Shown here piece after piece: positions 13,337-24,844 of a stretch of DNA of 64,000 nucleotides. The notes below the pieces were generated by a model. That model was given only the letters and a program-made list of their open reading frames with translations, was not told where the DNA came from and did not search any database. Positions within the stretch are counted from its first letter, which is position 1; each line of letters begins with the position of its first letter. Source of the DNA: Nissolia schottii (taxonomy: Eukaryota; Streptophyta; Magnoliopsida; Fabales; Fabaceae); NCBI GenBank assembly GCA_003254905.1, contig QANU01020979.1, forward strand, positions 6,440 to 70,439, written 5' to 3'. The position numbers and the translations under genes are program-made.

Positions 13337-16300
13337 ATGTCAGTGCAAGAATACCTTGACAAGCACATGCTCTCTCGCAAACTCGAGGACGCCGTCAATG
13401 CCGCCGTCAGGGCCAAAACCCCCGATCCCGTCCTCTTCATCGTAACAGCCTTCCCTCTTTCTCTCTCTCTTCCATCATCAATCAATCGGTTAATCTTTTC
13501 CTCTTCTTACATTTCATTCCTTAATTTTTCAGGCGAATCACATGAGAAAGGCAGTGCAATCGGTGATAACGAAGGTGAAGGCGAGGCAGATCCTCGACAG
13601 CAGAGGCATCCCTACCGTCGAAGTTGACCTTCACACTAACAAAGGCCTCTTCCGTGCCTCCGTCCCCTCCGGCAACTCCACCGGCATGTATGTTTTATTC
13701 TTCCATCAATTTCCCTAATCCCTAAAATTAATTATGCTTCGTCAATTGACTTTCATTCATTCTAAATTGGACTGAGCTAAATGCTAGTGATTTTTGTTTT
13801 TATTTTTTATTTTTATTTTTCTATTTCAGGTATGAGGCTGTTGAGTTGAGGGATGGGGACAAAGGCGTGTATCTTGGGAACGGTGTTGCTAAAGCTGTTA
13901 AGAACATCAATGAGAAGATTTCTGAAGCACTTGTTGGTATGGATCCCACTCTTCAGTCCCAGATTGATCAGGCCATGATAGACCTCGACAAAACCGAGAA
14001 GAAGGTACTTTTGTTTTTCGACTTCTTTACCCTGCCAGACAGCTCCGGTGTTAATTTCTTGTCGTTGTTGTTGATGGTTGTTGTTGCTGGTCTTTTGTTT
14101 TCAGGGTGAACTTGGAGTCAATGCTATATTAGCTGTGTCCATTGCTGCTTGTAAAGCTGGGGCTGCTGAAAAGGAGGCATGGTTCTTTTCTCAAAATTCG
14201 TTTTTTTATACGTTCATTTAGATTTTAATGTGGAAAACAAGTATATTTTTGCTCTTTCAAGTTATCATCAAAATAACAAACAACAAAATTACCAGGTTCC
14301 GCTTTACAAACACATTGCTGACCTGTCTGGAAAAACCACCCTGATGCTTCCTGTTCCTGCCTTTACTGTTATCAGCGGTGGAAAACATGCTGGGAATAAT
14401 CTGGCCATTCAGGTATAGTTTCAATTGTAGTTTAATTTTGTTTTAGACATGCTCATTAGTGTGGTTAGTAATTTTACCTCTGTTTGGTTTGTGTTCCTTG
14501 CCTCTAAAGTACCAAATGAGCCTACAAATTTTTACATAGAACAACAAGTTAATTGTAAATAACTTGGGGCTCATACATTTTTGTTATAACTAACATCTCT
14601 TGACTTGTTTTTTGTTTAACTTTGGGGAAAACGTATTTGGGTGTATTACTTTGGCAATTTGATTGCTGTGTTTGATTCTGTTCTCTATCTTACTCTTTAA
14701 CATCAATGTACCGCGATAAATTCTGTGTTCCATTGCTGCTTCATAGTGTTTTAGATTCTTTCATGTGGGAAAGCTGTCTTACAAGATTTGTTTCAGGAAA
14801 TAATGATTCTCCCAACTGGAGCAAGCAGATTTGAGGAAGCTCTGCGAATGGGCGCTGAGACCTATCATCACTTGAAGGTGATTTTGCTGATTTATCTATG
14901 TTTAGAGTTTTTTTTCTCATAATCTCTCTCTCTCTGTTATGTTCCCAGGTTAGAAACATCAAGTTTAGTATTGTTGTTTAGCTGTCCTATTATGATTCAG
15001 ATCATATGGCCTTGATATTGAATTCTAATTGATTTCAGCAATCCAATTTATTGTTTCTCAGCCCAAATATATGTATTTTTCATCAGTGTTGGATTATAGG
15101 ATCCTAGCAGCCACTTGTAGATATCAAGTTTAAGCTGATGCGTTTATTTTTTTATGGCCTTGATATTGAATTCTAATTGATTTCAGCAATCCAATTTATT
15201 GTTTCTCGGCCCAAATATATGTATTTTTCATCAGTGTTGGATTATAGGATCCTAGCAGCCACTTGTAGATATCAAGTTTAAGCTGATGCGTTTATTTTTT
15301 TATGGCCTTGATATTGAATTCTAATTGATTTCAGCAATCCAATTTATTGTTTCTCGGCCCAAATATATGTATTTTTCATCAGTGTTGGATTATAGGATCC
15401 TAGCAGCCACTTGTAGATATCAAGTTTAAGCTGATGCGTTTATTTTTTTATGGCCTTGATATTGAATTCTAATTGATTTCAGCAATCCAATTTATTGTTT
15501 CTCGGCCCAAATATATGTATTTTTCATCAGTGTTGGATTATAGGATCCTAGCAGCCACTTGTAGATATCAAGTTTAAGCTGATGCGTTTATTTTTTTATG
15601 GCCTTGATATTGAATTCTAATTGATTTCAGCAATCCAATTTATTGTTTCTCGGCCCAAATATATGTATTTTTCATCAGTGTTGGATTATAGGATCCTAGC
15701 AGCCACTTGTAGATATCAAGTTTAAGCTGATGCGTTTATTTTTTTNAATCAGGACAGAATTTTAAGTCGGCAGAGGATATGATAGAATTGTACAAGGAAC
15801 TATGTACTGGTAAATCAGTTTATCCCCCTTTTTTTTCTCAATGAAGATATTATAAATTATTTAGGTTATACTTCATGTTTGTTTCAAATCTTTCTGAATC
15901 CGCAGACTATCCAATTGTGTCAATAGAAGATCCATTTGACAAGGAAGATTGGGAACATATCAAGCATTTCTCTAGTCTTGGAATTTGTCAGGTTTAATTT
16001 CTTAAGCAATTGATATTTTGTTAGAGTTAATGTGCATTTAGTCTCTGTCCTAGTTAAGTTGTGAAGCCAAAGATTGATGCAATGGTGTAGACTTCTACCA
16101 TATTGGAGATTGCACAATATTTTTAATGACAGAAAAAAAGGCTGCTTGTTGGTGTATTAATGCCACATTGATACATTAACAAGTTATCTAAAAAATGGAG
16201 GAAAAAAAGTGTAATGTAAAATATATTTTACCTTATTGTAGTTTAGTATTAGAAATGTCATTGACATGTTACCACTGAGATGTTTAGTTGATCTATTGGA

Positions 16301-17299
16301 TACTTGGAATGATTTCCCGTCGTTTGAATGCTTGTGCAGGTAGTGGGGGATGATCTTTTGATGTCAAATGCAAAACGCATTGAGAGAGCAATAGTAGAGT
16401 ATGCTTGTAATGCTCTTCTTCTTAAGGTAACTGACTATTATTTTAATGAACTGTCAAGAGGTTCCTTTGTTTACTGACAAATTTCGGTTTGTTCATACTT
16501 TTTTAAATGCACACTATATCTAGTTGTTCACAAAATAAATCCTGTCAAGGGTTCCTTTTTCATGCAAATTCACTACAAGATCATAAACTACGAAGCCAGT
16601 TTATATAAAAAGACAGAGGAAATCTAAATATTAGCTTGCTTGCAGCTTAGTTTTGCCACTGTGTTTTAGCTTCCCTTTTTTCTGGCAATTTGAGAAGATA
16701 TTATAATCCTCCTTTTCGTAGCATGCCTTCTATTTCCATGGAGAAAAGTAACACTAAAATGTGACAATTTCCTATTGTAATCTAGGTCAACCAAGTTGGA
16801 ACTGTTACAGAGGTCATTGAGGTGGTGAAGCAGGCAAAGGAAGGGCATTGGGGGCTGGTAACTTCTCATAGATGTGGAGAAACTGTAGACTCTTTCATGG
16901 CGGATTTATCTGTCGGGCTTGCTGTTGGTCAGATCAAAGCAGGAGCTCCTTGCAGAGGAGAGCGGCTAGAGAAGTACATCCAGGTCTCTTTCTAATTCTT
17001 ATGCGGATGGTTTTTTAGGGCACTGTTATGGCTTACTTCAAATATATTGATCTGCTACTTCATATAAAGCTTTACACCCAATAACCGTCTCTAGATTTCA
17101 CTGATGATATAAAAATTGTCTTCAGAAATATTTGTTGTCATGGAATGTATTCCTTAACTGTTCAAGTTTATATCAAAAAGTTTATTATAAGAAGCCTTGG
17201 ATTACCTGAGTTATGATCTAAAATTTGATGCAGCTACTTCGGATTGAGGAGGAGCTTGGGGATCAAGCAGTTTATTGCGGTGAAGATTGGAAGCAATAA
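13337..17299 (+). CDS. ENO3: Cytosolic enolase, ENO3 type (interrupted by an assembly gap)
   Basis: Enolase interconverts 2-phosphoglycerate and phosphoenolpyruvate in glycolysis. Coding exons: 13337-13441, 13533-13687, 13830-14004, 14105-14176, 14296-14412, 14797-14877, [missing], 15747-15809 (partial), 15906-15991, 16340-16426, 16786-16983, 17234-17299. The N-terminal extension beginning [15 protein letters not shown], before the usual ARQILDSRG start, marks the plant ENO3 group. Present are GGKHAG, the AIQEIM Glu, [27 protein letters not shown] and IKAGAP. The SHRCGET Cys replaces the usual Ser, which I recall as typical of ENO3. About 70 codons are absent between YHHLK and SGQNFKS. They should hold the VGxxGG Glu and the Mg-binding Asp (yeast E211 and D246). 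The loss sits exactly at the single N at 15746, so it is an assembly fault and not a dead gene. The intron after 14176 has a GC donor. ENO3 is thought to be weakly or not enolase-active in some plants. Confidence 0.93.
15008..15745. repeat. 148-bp tandem array, five copies, ending at an N
   Basis: Units begin with ggccttgatattg at 15008, 15156, 15304, 15452 and 15600, an exact 148-bp period. The first differs from the rest at one clear place (ctcagccc against ctcggccc). Copies 2-5 look identical, and the fifth stops 2 bases short at the N. The array lies in an enolase intron, and the next exon is lost. Either it is a real, very young intronic minisatellite that broke the assembly, or an assembler stutter. 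Confidence 0.95.
15746..15746. other. Single-N assembly gap inside the enolase gene
   Basis: The bases right after the N (aatcaggacagaat) read as coding sequence, (K)SGQN in the enolase frame, not as an intron end. The bases before it are intronic repeat. So the N hides an intron end plus about 70 codons, and possibly another intron. Confidence 0.85.
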
Positions 17300-18206
17300 A
17301 ATTGGATAATTTCTTCAAATTGATTTTTGAGATTTGCTTTTCTTTCATGAAGTTTAATACGTGAGGTTGAAGTTCATTATTGTATCATATTCATCAACTC
17401 TTGATGTACTATTACCTTAATTTTCTTTTAGTCAATTTTTTTTTCTTTGGTTTTTTTTTTTGTCGATGTGCTATTAGGTTCTAGCCAGTGGGGTATCAAC
17501 GAGCATTCGAGAATGTGTATGAGATAGTGTGGCCTGTTTATTTACACATTATTATATTGGACAGATACTAATACTAATCCAACACTGAAAAATTCTGGGT
17601 TACTTATTTCATCAAAATAAAAAAATTCTGAACAAGTAATCTTGGTTGATTGAGAGCACAGTTTTAGTTGATGAAGCCACACATATGCTTTGAATACAAA
17701 CGAAATCGTTCTCTCTATTCTTTCATAATCACATGCTTTGATTCCAAATTATATCCTCCTCCTATTGATTGAATTAATGGAATGGCGTGCAAAAGCGAGA
17801 GAGAGAGAGAGAGCTTCGGTGAAATTCAGTTATGGAAAGAATGAAAATCAGTTAGCACTAGCGCAGTGCTTATGTTTATATACAAAGATGGAGGAGCACC
17901 GTACGGCTTAAGTTCATGATACACACTAACACTCCCCTTAACAACCTAATCAACTCCTCCAAAACAGTTATAACAGAAAACAGAGTGAAAGCTCGAAAGG
18001 GAAAGTGAAGCCGAAGCTACTGCTACTAAATAGAGTCTCGTCCCTTATCCTCTTCTTCTAGCTTCAATATGAATATTAAAGAATATATTGTTGTGATTGT
18101 GCTACTTCAACGGTTAGATTTCGCATTGAATTCACCTTGAAATACCTGAAGTCTAGGTCTCCTAATAGGCAAATATTATAGCACTTTCAACAACATAACT
18201 ATAACT
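17300..18206. other. Convergent 3' regions of enolase and GIL1-like gene
   Basis: Two genes end tail-to-tail here, 907 bp apart, so this holds both 3' UTRs. A short (GA)n tract lies at about 17796-17812. No coding feature is supported. Confidence 0.55.
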
Positions 18207-19827
18207 TTATGTTCTGCTCATCAAATAAACTCTAGCCTTTATGATAGTCCCACTTCCAAGCTTAAATCCAGGGCAAACTGTGAACCCTACAACCTTTTCA
18301 GGTGGCACCCTCCCACCTGAAAACTTAACCACACTCTGCATATACTGTGGATGGAACTCGGCACCACGACTTGCCTCAAAGTGGCTTGGTGCAGTGTCAA
18401 GTGAGAAAGCCACCAAATGAAGCAGCCACACTGCCTTCGCCGCCCCTAAGAACTCGTTGTAGAACCGAGTTCTCGGATGGCTCCCTGCACAGACTTCACT
18501 CCGCTGCTCCAAATTGCCAAACAAGGACTCCTCCATCTTCGGATGGACAATGTCAAGGTACTTGTTTGAGCAGAATTTTCCAAAGTGACATGTTGGTAAG
18601 ATTCCGAGTAGCTCGCCTGGATCCATGGACTTCATGTCCCGGTATTGGGCGAAGCAGTCGTGGCGAAGCTGGTGAGGGTTGAGGAGGGTGGAGAGGCTGC
18701 CATCGATGTAGAACGTCTCGTGGTCGAATCCTTGGAAGATTTTCTGGGAGATGTAGGATTCAATGGCGTACTTGGCATGGTTAGGGGAGGCTGAGGAAGA
18801 AGCGTTGGTGCATTGGTTGCCGGCGGCTGTGGCAGTAGCTGCTTCGATTGAACGGACGGCAGCCGTGATGTCGCAATGTGAACTTTGCATGAGGGAGAGG
18901 AGTAGAGCTGTGAATGACTTTGTTGCTTCCCTTACTTGCACCATTGCTGCTTCAAAGAGTTGTGGGGATGGAGCTGCCAAACAAACTAAATTAGCATTTA
19001 TCATACAAAAAGAACTAAAAGTTTCAATTTTCAAGCACCAAAGTGTAAACGTTGGTATTCTGATAAACAACAATCATATCATAAGTTGTTAGATGAAATT
19101 ACTAGACATATCATGTCATTCTAATAACTAAACTCTGATAGACAAACAAATTTGATGTATAATCTTCTAAATTTTGAAGGATGACCAAAACTAATGACAC
19201 TTTTTTTTTTTTTAAACCTCGAATTTGAGGGAAGGCAGGTTTAGTGTTTGGGTGAGGCCTCCCTGCTTTGGATTTGGACTTGCATGAGCATGACAGGGTA
19301 ACATTAACATTGTTGTCAAGCTTGTGTTGAAGACTCTGTAGCTGCAAATCCCTGTCCTTGAGTTGCTTCTTGAGTTCTTCCATCACCGCCTCGTACGGCG
19401 CCACCACCTCCCTCACTCTCATCTGCTGCTGCATTCCTCCGCTGCCGCCGCCGGAAGCTCTCCTCCTCCTGAAGTACCTCTCCTTCAAGGAAGAAAGCTT
19501 CTTCAGCTCCGCCACAACCGCCACGTCAGCAGCCCTCATCTTGCGGGGGTCCCACGGGCAGTGCGCTTCCTGCAAGGCCACGTAGGCTCTCTTCATTCTT
19601 GACACTGCTTCAAACACCTCCTCTGTTAACGCCTCCATCAAACCACCTCCTCCTCCTTCTTCTTCTTCAACTTCTGATGAGTCTGAGTCTCTGTGTTGGT
19701 ACTGTTCATCCTCTTTCTCTTCTTCTTCTTGGTTGGTTTGGGGGAGATCGTGATCAGGTGGGTGGAGCATGCACGAAGCGGTGACCCTTTGGATCATATG
19801 GGTGAAATTCGATACCCTTTTGTTCAT
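18207..19827 (-). CDS. GIL1: GIL1-like protein (DUF641, gravitropic in the light)
   Basis: Two exons, 19827-19218 and 18973-18207, joined at a GT-AG intron with matching phase (CGA G / CT CCA), give 458 residues. The start MNKRVSNFTHMIQRVTASC matches the conserved GIL1 N-terminus, so I place the ATG at 19827 and not at an upstream in-frame codon. Then come an acidic stretch (33-57), the DUF641 segment (about 64-165, with MKRAYVALQEAHCPWDP) and a charged coiled-coil-like region (145-170). The C-terminal domain includes QKIFQGFDHETFYIDGSL (about 280-297) and ends near GSGTIIKARVYL. In Arabidopsis GIL1 is needed for phytochrome-driven loss of negative gravitropism of hypocotyls in red and far-red light; related IRKI binds a receptor kinase. 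The molecular activity is unknown. A 1-kb Mutator-like element lies about 535 bp upstream of the ATG. Confidence 0.92.
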
Positions 19828-20361
19828 TGATGCATATATGCATGAATTTGAAACTGACCAGAGAATTAAACTACCCAGCAAACAATGTGCATCCGAACAA
19901 CATGCATGAGGCATGTATATATGTGTCATCGATTTTGTGAGACTGACGAGAGAGTGTGTGTCTCTCTCTGAAATTAACGCCACAACCACCACACCGAACT
20001 AGAGTAAAGATAGCGTTTTCTTTCTTTTGTGATTAGTTCCGGAGACAAAATAGCAAAATAAAGATATGAAGACCGAGAAGAGAAAATTCACGTTTCTTTC
20101 AGCCTCCCTCAAACACCTCTTTAAGAATCAGAAGGAGAATGGGATATGGAAATTGAAATGGAAAAAATGGAATGATATACCAAAGTGGTAGTTGTATTTA
20201 ATCCTTGCTTTAGTTTATGCAGAATATTTTTGTGAGGTAGATACGACCTGTGCTGTGCCTCTGTCCTAACGGAGCTATTTGAATAAAGGGATGTATCAAA
20301 TAATTGCCATAAAGTGATTCCCTGGTCTAAGTTGCACCAAGTATTTTAGTCATTGATCTTT

Positions 20362-21400
20362 GAATTTTTTTCTCTTTTGACACGACTAGTCAAAAAAATT
20401 ACCAAAATACCCTCGTTTTCAAACTATTTACATTACTATCACGGTTTGCGCTGACGTGGACGCGGCGGCACGCGTGTCACGCCACGTGGGAGTCGCCAAA
20501 CCGTCAGGCGACTGTGGGCTAGAGTCGCCAAACCGTAAGGCGACTGTGGGCTGGAGTCGCCAAATCTCCAGGCGACTCCTTTGGACAGAAAAAATTAAAA
20601 TTTCAATAAAGTCGCCAAACCGTCAGGCGACTCCTACAGGAGTCGCCTTGCGCGTTGGCGACTCCTGTGCGCCGAGCCTATAAAGTCACCCTTCCTCCCC
20701 CTTTCATTCACACTCTCCTCATTTTCTAAAAATTCACTTATCTCTCTAGAATTATGATATGGACGCTTTAATGTTATTTTTTTTCATGTCGTTTACTATA
20801 TGTCTACACGCTTGTGCCCTTTTGATTTCATGATATATGTCCAACGTTCATTTCATAGCGTGACTTAATGATATTAGGTAACATGATTTAAAACATCAAG
20901 TGGACTAATGGTTGTTCGTAAAAATAAACAAGTAATTCGATGGTTGTTCCTAAAAATAAACACAGGACGTTGACACCAGAGGTTGTTCATAATCCCTAAA
21001 CAAGCAAGTTCGCATATTGTAGATTAAACTCGGTTTGCATATTCAACGCTAAAAGCATGTTGGGACGGAATTTTGGTTCGGGTTACGGTTTACGGGCTAT
21101 AGTTAGTCACTTAGAGTAGGTTATGGTTTAGAGGAGTGAATGGGTCAGGATGACGCAAGGGAGTCGCCTAACGTGTTGGCGACTTTAGTTGATTTTTAAT
21201 TTTTTCTGTCCAAAGGAGTCGCCTGGAGATTTGGCGACTCCAGCCCACAGTCGCCTGACGGTTTGGCGACTCCCACGTGGCGTGACACGCGTGCCGCCGC
21301 GTCCACGTCAGCGCAAACCGTGGTAGTAGTGTAAATAGTTTGAAAACGAGGGTATTTTAGTAATTTCTTTGACTTGCCGTGTCAAAAGAGAAAAAAATCC
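20362..21400. mobile_element. Mutator-like non-autonomous element with long inverted repeats
   Basis: A 1,039-bp unit is bounded by identical 9-bp direct repeats ttgatcttt (20353-20361 and 21401-21409), the target size typical of Mutator-like elements. The terminal inverted repeats start gaatttttttctc on the left and ggatttttttctc in complement on the right. They extend about 272 bp on the left and 240 bp on the right. Each repeat carries gctgacgtgga, cacgcgtg and cacgtggg, then subrepeats of the type gtcgccaaaccgtcaggcga. The left arm has one extra 32-bp subrepeat, which explains the length difference. The middle (about 20700-21150) has no transposase-like frame. Confidence 0.85.
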
Positions 21401-21409
21401 TTGATCTTT

Positions 21410-22771
21410 GATACAGACGGTCTTTATTTTTGATGGTCAATTATGATTTTTTACCTCCAAAGTTATGAAAATTCCATTATGATTTTGCAAAATGGTCCTT
21501 ACCTTAAAAATTAAGTTTTCCATGATGGTATTAATCTTAGGCTAGATTTTAATTAGTGTGCTAATTAGTTTGGTAATTAGTAATCTGTTCAAAATTTTAA
21601 AAAACAAGATAGAGAAACCAAACCCCTCAACCGCCGTGGATCACCTCTACGCCACCACCTTCAATCACCAACCACCGACAACCTTTCTTTCCAACACCAT
21701 CAACCACCAGAACTCGAAACCACCCCCAGCAACCACCTTCAACCACCCCAAACCAGCACATCCATACCTGCAAGAAAAAGAAAAAAAAAGACTAAACAGA
21801 TCCCAAACAACACTCACACACCAAGAACCAAAAAAAGAAAAGAAAAGAAAAGAGTGAGAGAAGCAGAGAGAGACAGAGAGGGAGAGGGAGAGTGAGAGAG
21901 AAAGAAGAAACCGAGGGTGAGAGAGAAGAAATCGAGAGAGAGAGATGGACATAGGGAGAGAGAGAGAGAGTAGGTCTAGTGAGAAGGAACGGATCTGAAG
22001 AGGGTGGGACAAGGGGTGTTCGTGTTTTTTTTTTCATTTTCCTAAGGCCCCTGTGAAGTTATCCATGGCAGCTTGTAGGAGTGTTTTTTTACATTTTCTC
22101 ATTTTCCTAAGGCCCTGATCTAAGTTTTCTTTCTGCATATATATTTTTTTTGGTGCAATGATAAAGTTGTTTATATTCCTAGTTTTTCTCTTTAATTTTT
22201 TTATCTTTTGTTATGATTTTTTTTTAATTTCTAGATTTGTTCCCCATTTGTTTATAAAAGCTACTTGTTGCAGAGATTTGGAAAGGGGTGTTTTAATTTT
22301 GCAGACATGGGTTTGTGTGATGGTTGGGGAGCGCTGGCGGTGGGTGACGGATGGTAAGGGCAGTGTTGGCACTGGCATCGGGAGAGTAGAACGGGAGGGT
22401 GGATGAGGGATGGTTGGGGAGGTGATGACAACGGAGGCGCGCCGGCGCCTGAAGAAGAGGGTGGAACAAGGGGATGATAGTAGAAGAATCTAAAGGGAGA
22501 AAAGAGAAAAATTATGAAAGTGAAATGGGTAAAATTGGTGTATCAAATAAAAAATTAATAAAATAAAAATATGAACTAATTTCTCTTTTGCAAGTTACTC
22601 TTCTATTTTGCAAGTAGGTCCTTTATCTTTTTAAGTTTTCATTTTTTAACCAGACCATGTTAGAATTAGCCCATTACTCATGTCTCATTCACCATTAATC
22701 CCAACCTAGGGATTCAAACGCTATTTTAGCACTTCATATTTTATATTGGGTTAAGCTAACAAGTGTTTTAA
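21410..22771. other. Intergenic DNA with A/C-rich and GA-rich tracts
   Basis: Contains an A/C-rich stretch (about 21600-21840), a strongly purine-rich GA tract (about 21835-21975), and GC-richer DNA at 22310-22480. Two similar phrases, gaagagggtgggacaagggg near 21997 and agagggtggaacaagggg near 22457, suggest a decayed duplication. The open frames here are compositional and no family was recognised. Confidence 0.45.
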
Positions 22772-23038
22772 GATAGTATTTGATAAGTGTCTCTAGATAA
22801 AAAATACAGAGATGCAAAAACAGTAGATACACATCATTCCCTGCATTTTAGAGGCACATAAATTGGCTTAAAAATCTTTTCCAAATATGTCTACTATATT
22901 TTTCCTTTTAAGATGTACAGAAATTAATTACAAAATAATCTTAAGACAATGATAATTTTATGTTTTTGTCTCATTCTAACATGTTTTTGTTCACAATGCC
23001 TCTGTATTTTCTATTATAAGACGCTTATCAAATGTTAC
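22772..23038. mobile_element. MITE, about 267 bp
   Basis: The terminal inverted repeats are imperfect. The left reads gatagtatttgataagtg with aaaaatacagag further in; the complement of the right end reads gtaacatttgataagcg with aaaatacagagg further in. The unit is flanked by ttaa on both sides (22768-22771 and 23039-23042), a candidate target duplication. No coding capacity. The superfamily is uncertain. Confidence 0.65.
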
Positions 23039-23699
23039 TTAAGGACTAAACTTAAAATAAAATAATTTAATATTTCAATGTTTTTAATGTATTAAACATT
23101 GAACATTTTTTTTTTACTTTTTTAATAAAAAATTAATTTTATGAATTTCTTAACAAATACTCTAGAGATACTTGTTACGAAAATTTTGAGTTTTACCAGT
23201 TTTATTTCTGACTCACTCACATATTCATTCATGAGTTTCATCATTCTTTTTTAGGTGTGCTTATATGTTGGAATTGCGTTCATCGAACAATTTTCCAATC
23301 CCAATGGTCCATACACTGCATCTATCTCCTTCCCCCCCTTAAAATGCAATGATGTGGGGGGCAATTATCAAAGTGAGGTAAGCAAGTGTTGCAAATTAAA
23401 CACTAATTCTAGAGCAGTTTTTCAAACTTACTTTTCACAATTTAAGCAAGAAAAATTGACCAAGCTTTCTTCTTCAAGTAACAACGGTACTCATAACATA
23501 TCGTGCAATTAATGGGCACCCCCAAAGGTGAATGGACATATGGGATTCTATTCAAAGAGCTTGCATTTTAGTCACAAGAAAGAAAGGGTTTAATGCACTA
23601 TAGTTCCATTCACGAACTAGATCACCCACCTAGGTCTTGAGAAAAAAGAAAGCATAGCAACTTGAATTGCGATGGCATGATTAACCATAGTACCTAAAA

Positions 23700-24065
23700 T
23701 ACCAAAAATTAAAAGGAATGAAAAAAGAAAAAAAAAACATATATAAATACAAAATTATGATGTATGTAGCTATACCGGTCCCTCCATGGGGTCCCCACAA
23801 ATTATTGAGTGATTTTTGTGTAAATATAATTCTAACACTTTACATTCGGATACATTCATACTAAAAAAATTGTCAATGCATAATTTACCATATTATTTAA
23901 ATTACCAAAAATTAAAAGGAATGGAAAGAAATTTCTTTTTATATAAACACAAAATTATGAAGTGTATATTTTTATCTATCTCTCCACTGGTCCCCACACG
24001 TTCCGGGGAGATTTTTTATATAACTACAATTCTAATACTTGACGCTTAAATTCATTCAAACTAAA
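23700..24065. repeat. Degenerate two-copy tandem duplication, period about 205 bp
   Basis: Both copies show, in order, taccaaaaattaaaaggaatg (split here: taccaaaaatta then aaaggaatg), acaaaattatga, ggtccccaca, and aattctaa followed by a cattca run. Copy one starts near 23700 and copy two near 23902. The copies differ at many sites, so the event is old. Confidence 0.65.
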
Positions 24066-24773
24066 AGCAAGGTTTCACCCGATTTAACGAAGATACATAG
24101 TTTTTTTTTTACCCAATTTTATTGTGAATACTCCTAAACTTAAATGTTAGAATTGCATATATAGTAAAAAAAAAAAATTAGTGCTTGAAAGTGGAAAGAG
24201 TAACTAAGATAGCAACATTCCCCATGTGAACTTGTGTGTGTAAGTGAGGCCCATTCCTTTAAGCTTTTGTGACTATGTGACATGCAAATACAATTACTCC
24301 TGTGCCAAAGAGAACACAACAAAGTCATTGCATCGTTTGCTGTGTTCAACAGAAAAGTAGCGGTCTACAATGCTAACCATGTGATCTTCTAGCACATTTT
24401 TTTTGGTTAATCAGGATTCAGGATACATTGAATAATAGATAAGAAAGCTAGGGATAAATAATTCCTGCACCAAACTCACCTACCATTACTTAAGAGGTGC
24501 CATGAACTAAGATAAAGGGCAGAAGAAATAGAGAAATTATTGCATATATGATGATATGAGAGCAAATCTTTGATCCCTCACTAAGATATCAAAACTTGAT
24601 AAATGTAGAATGTAACAATCACAAAAGTTGATTTTATGCATAAATGCATTTAATATTTCAGTTTCAGGGTGTGAACCAGCAGTAGTAGCTAGGCAGTGTT
24701 CAATGTTCTTGATTATAAAATTAGCATACTGCGCTTATATTTTATTTATTAACTTATAGTACAAAATGGTAAT
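24066..24773. other. Intergenic DNA, nothing recognised
   Basis: AT-rich sequence with no splice-supported exon. It lies downstream of the tRNA gene on the reverse strand. Termination of RNA polymerase III would need a T-run on that strand, and none is strong directly next to the tRNA end. Confidence 0.4.
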
Positions 24774-24844
24774 GCGTTTGCCGGGAGTCGAACCCGGGTC
24801 TATTGCTTGGAAGGCAATTATCCTAACCGTTGGACTACAAACGC
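24774..24844 (-). tRNA. trnG-UCC: tRNA-Gly (anticodon UCC)
   Basis: The 71-nt reverse strand folds as a full cloverleaf. The acceptor stem GCGTTTG pairs with CAAACGC perfectly. The anticodon stem ATTGC/GCAAT encloses the loop CTTCCAA, giving anticodon TCC. The T arm has the GGTTCGA box and a CCGGG/CCCGG stem. No intron is present. The discriminator base and CCA are not encoded, as usual for nuclear genes. It translates GGA glycine codons. Confidence 0.95.

Noticed and set aside
15747-15752. aatcag read as a splice acceptor before the post-gap enolase exon
   Set aside because: The bases aa tca gga cag encode the conserved K-S-G-Q of the family, so this is coding sequence interrupted by the gap, not an intron end.
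21558-21857. Asn/Pro/Lys-rich open frame
   Set aside because: Low-complexity composition in an A/C-rich tract, with no family match.
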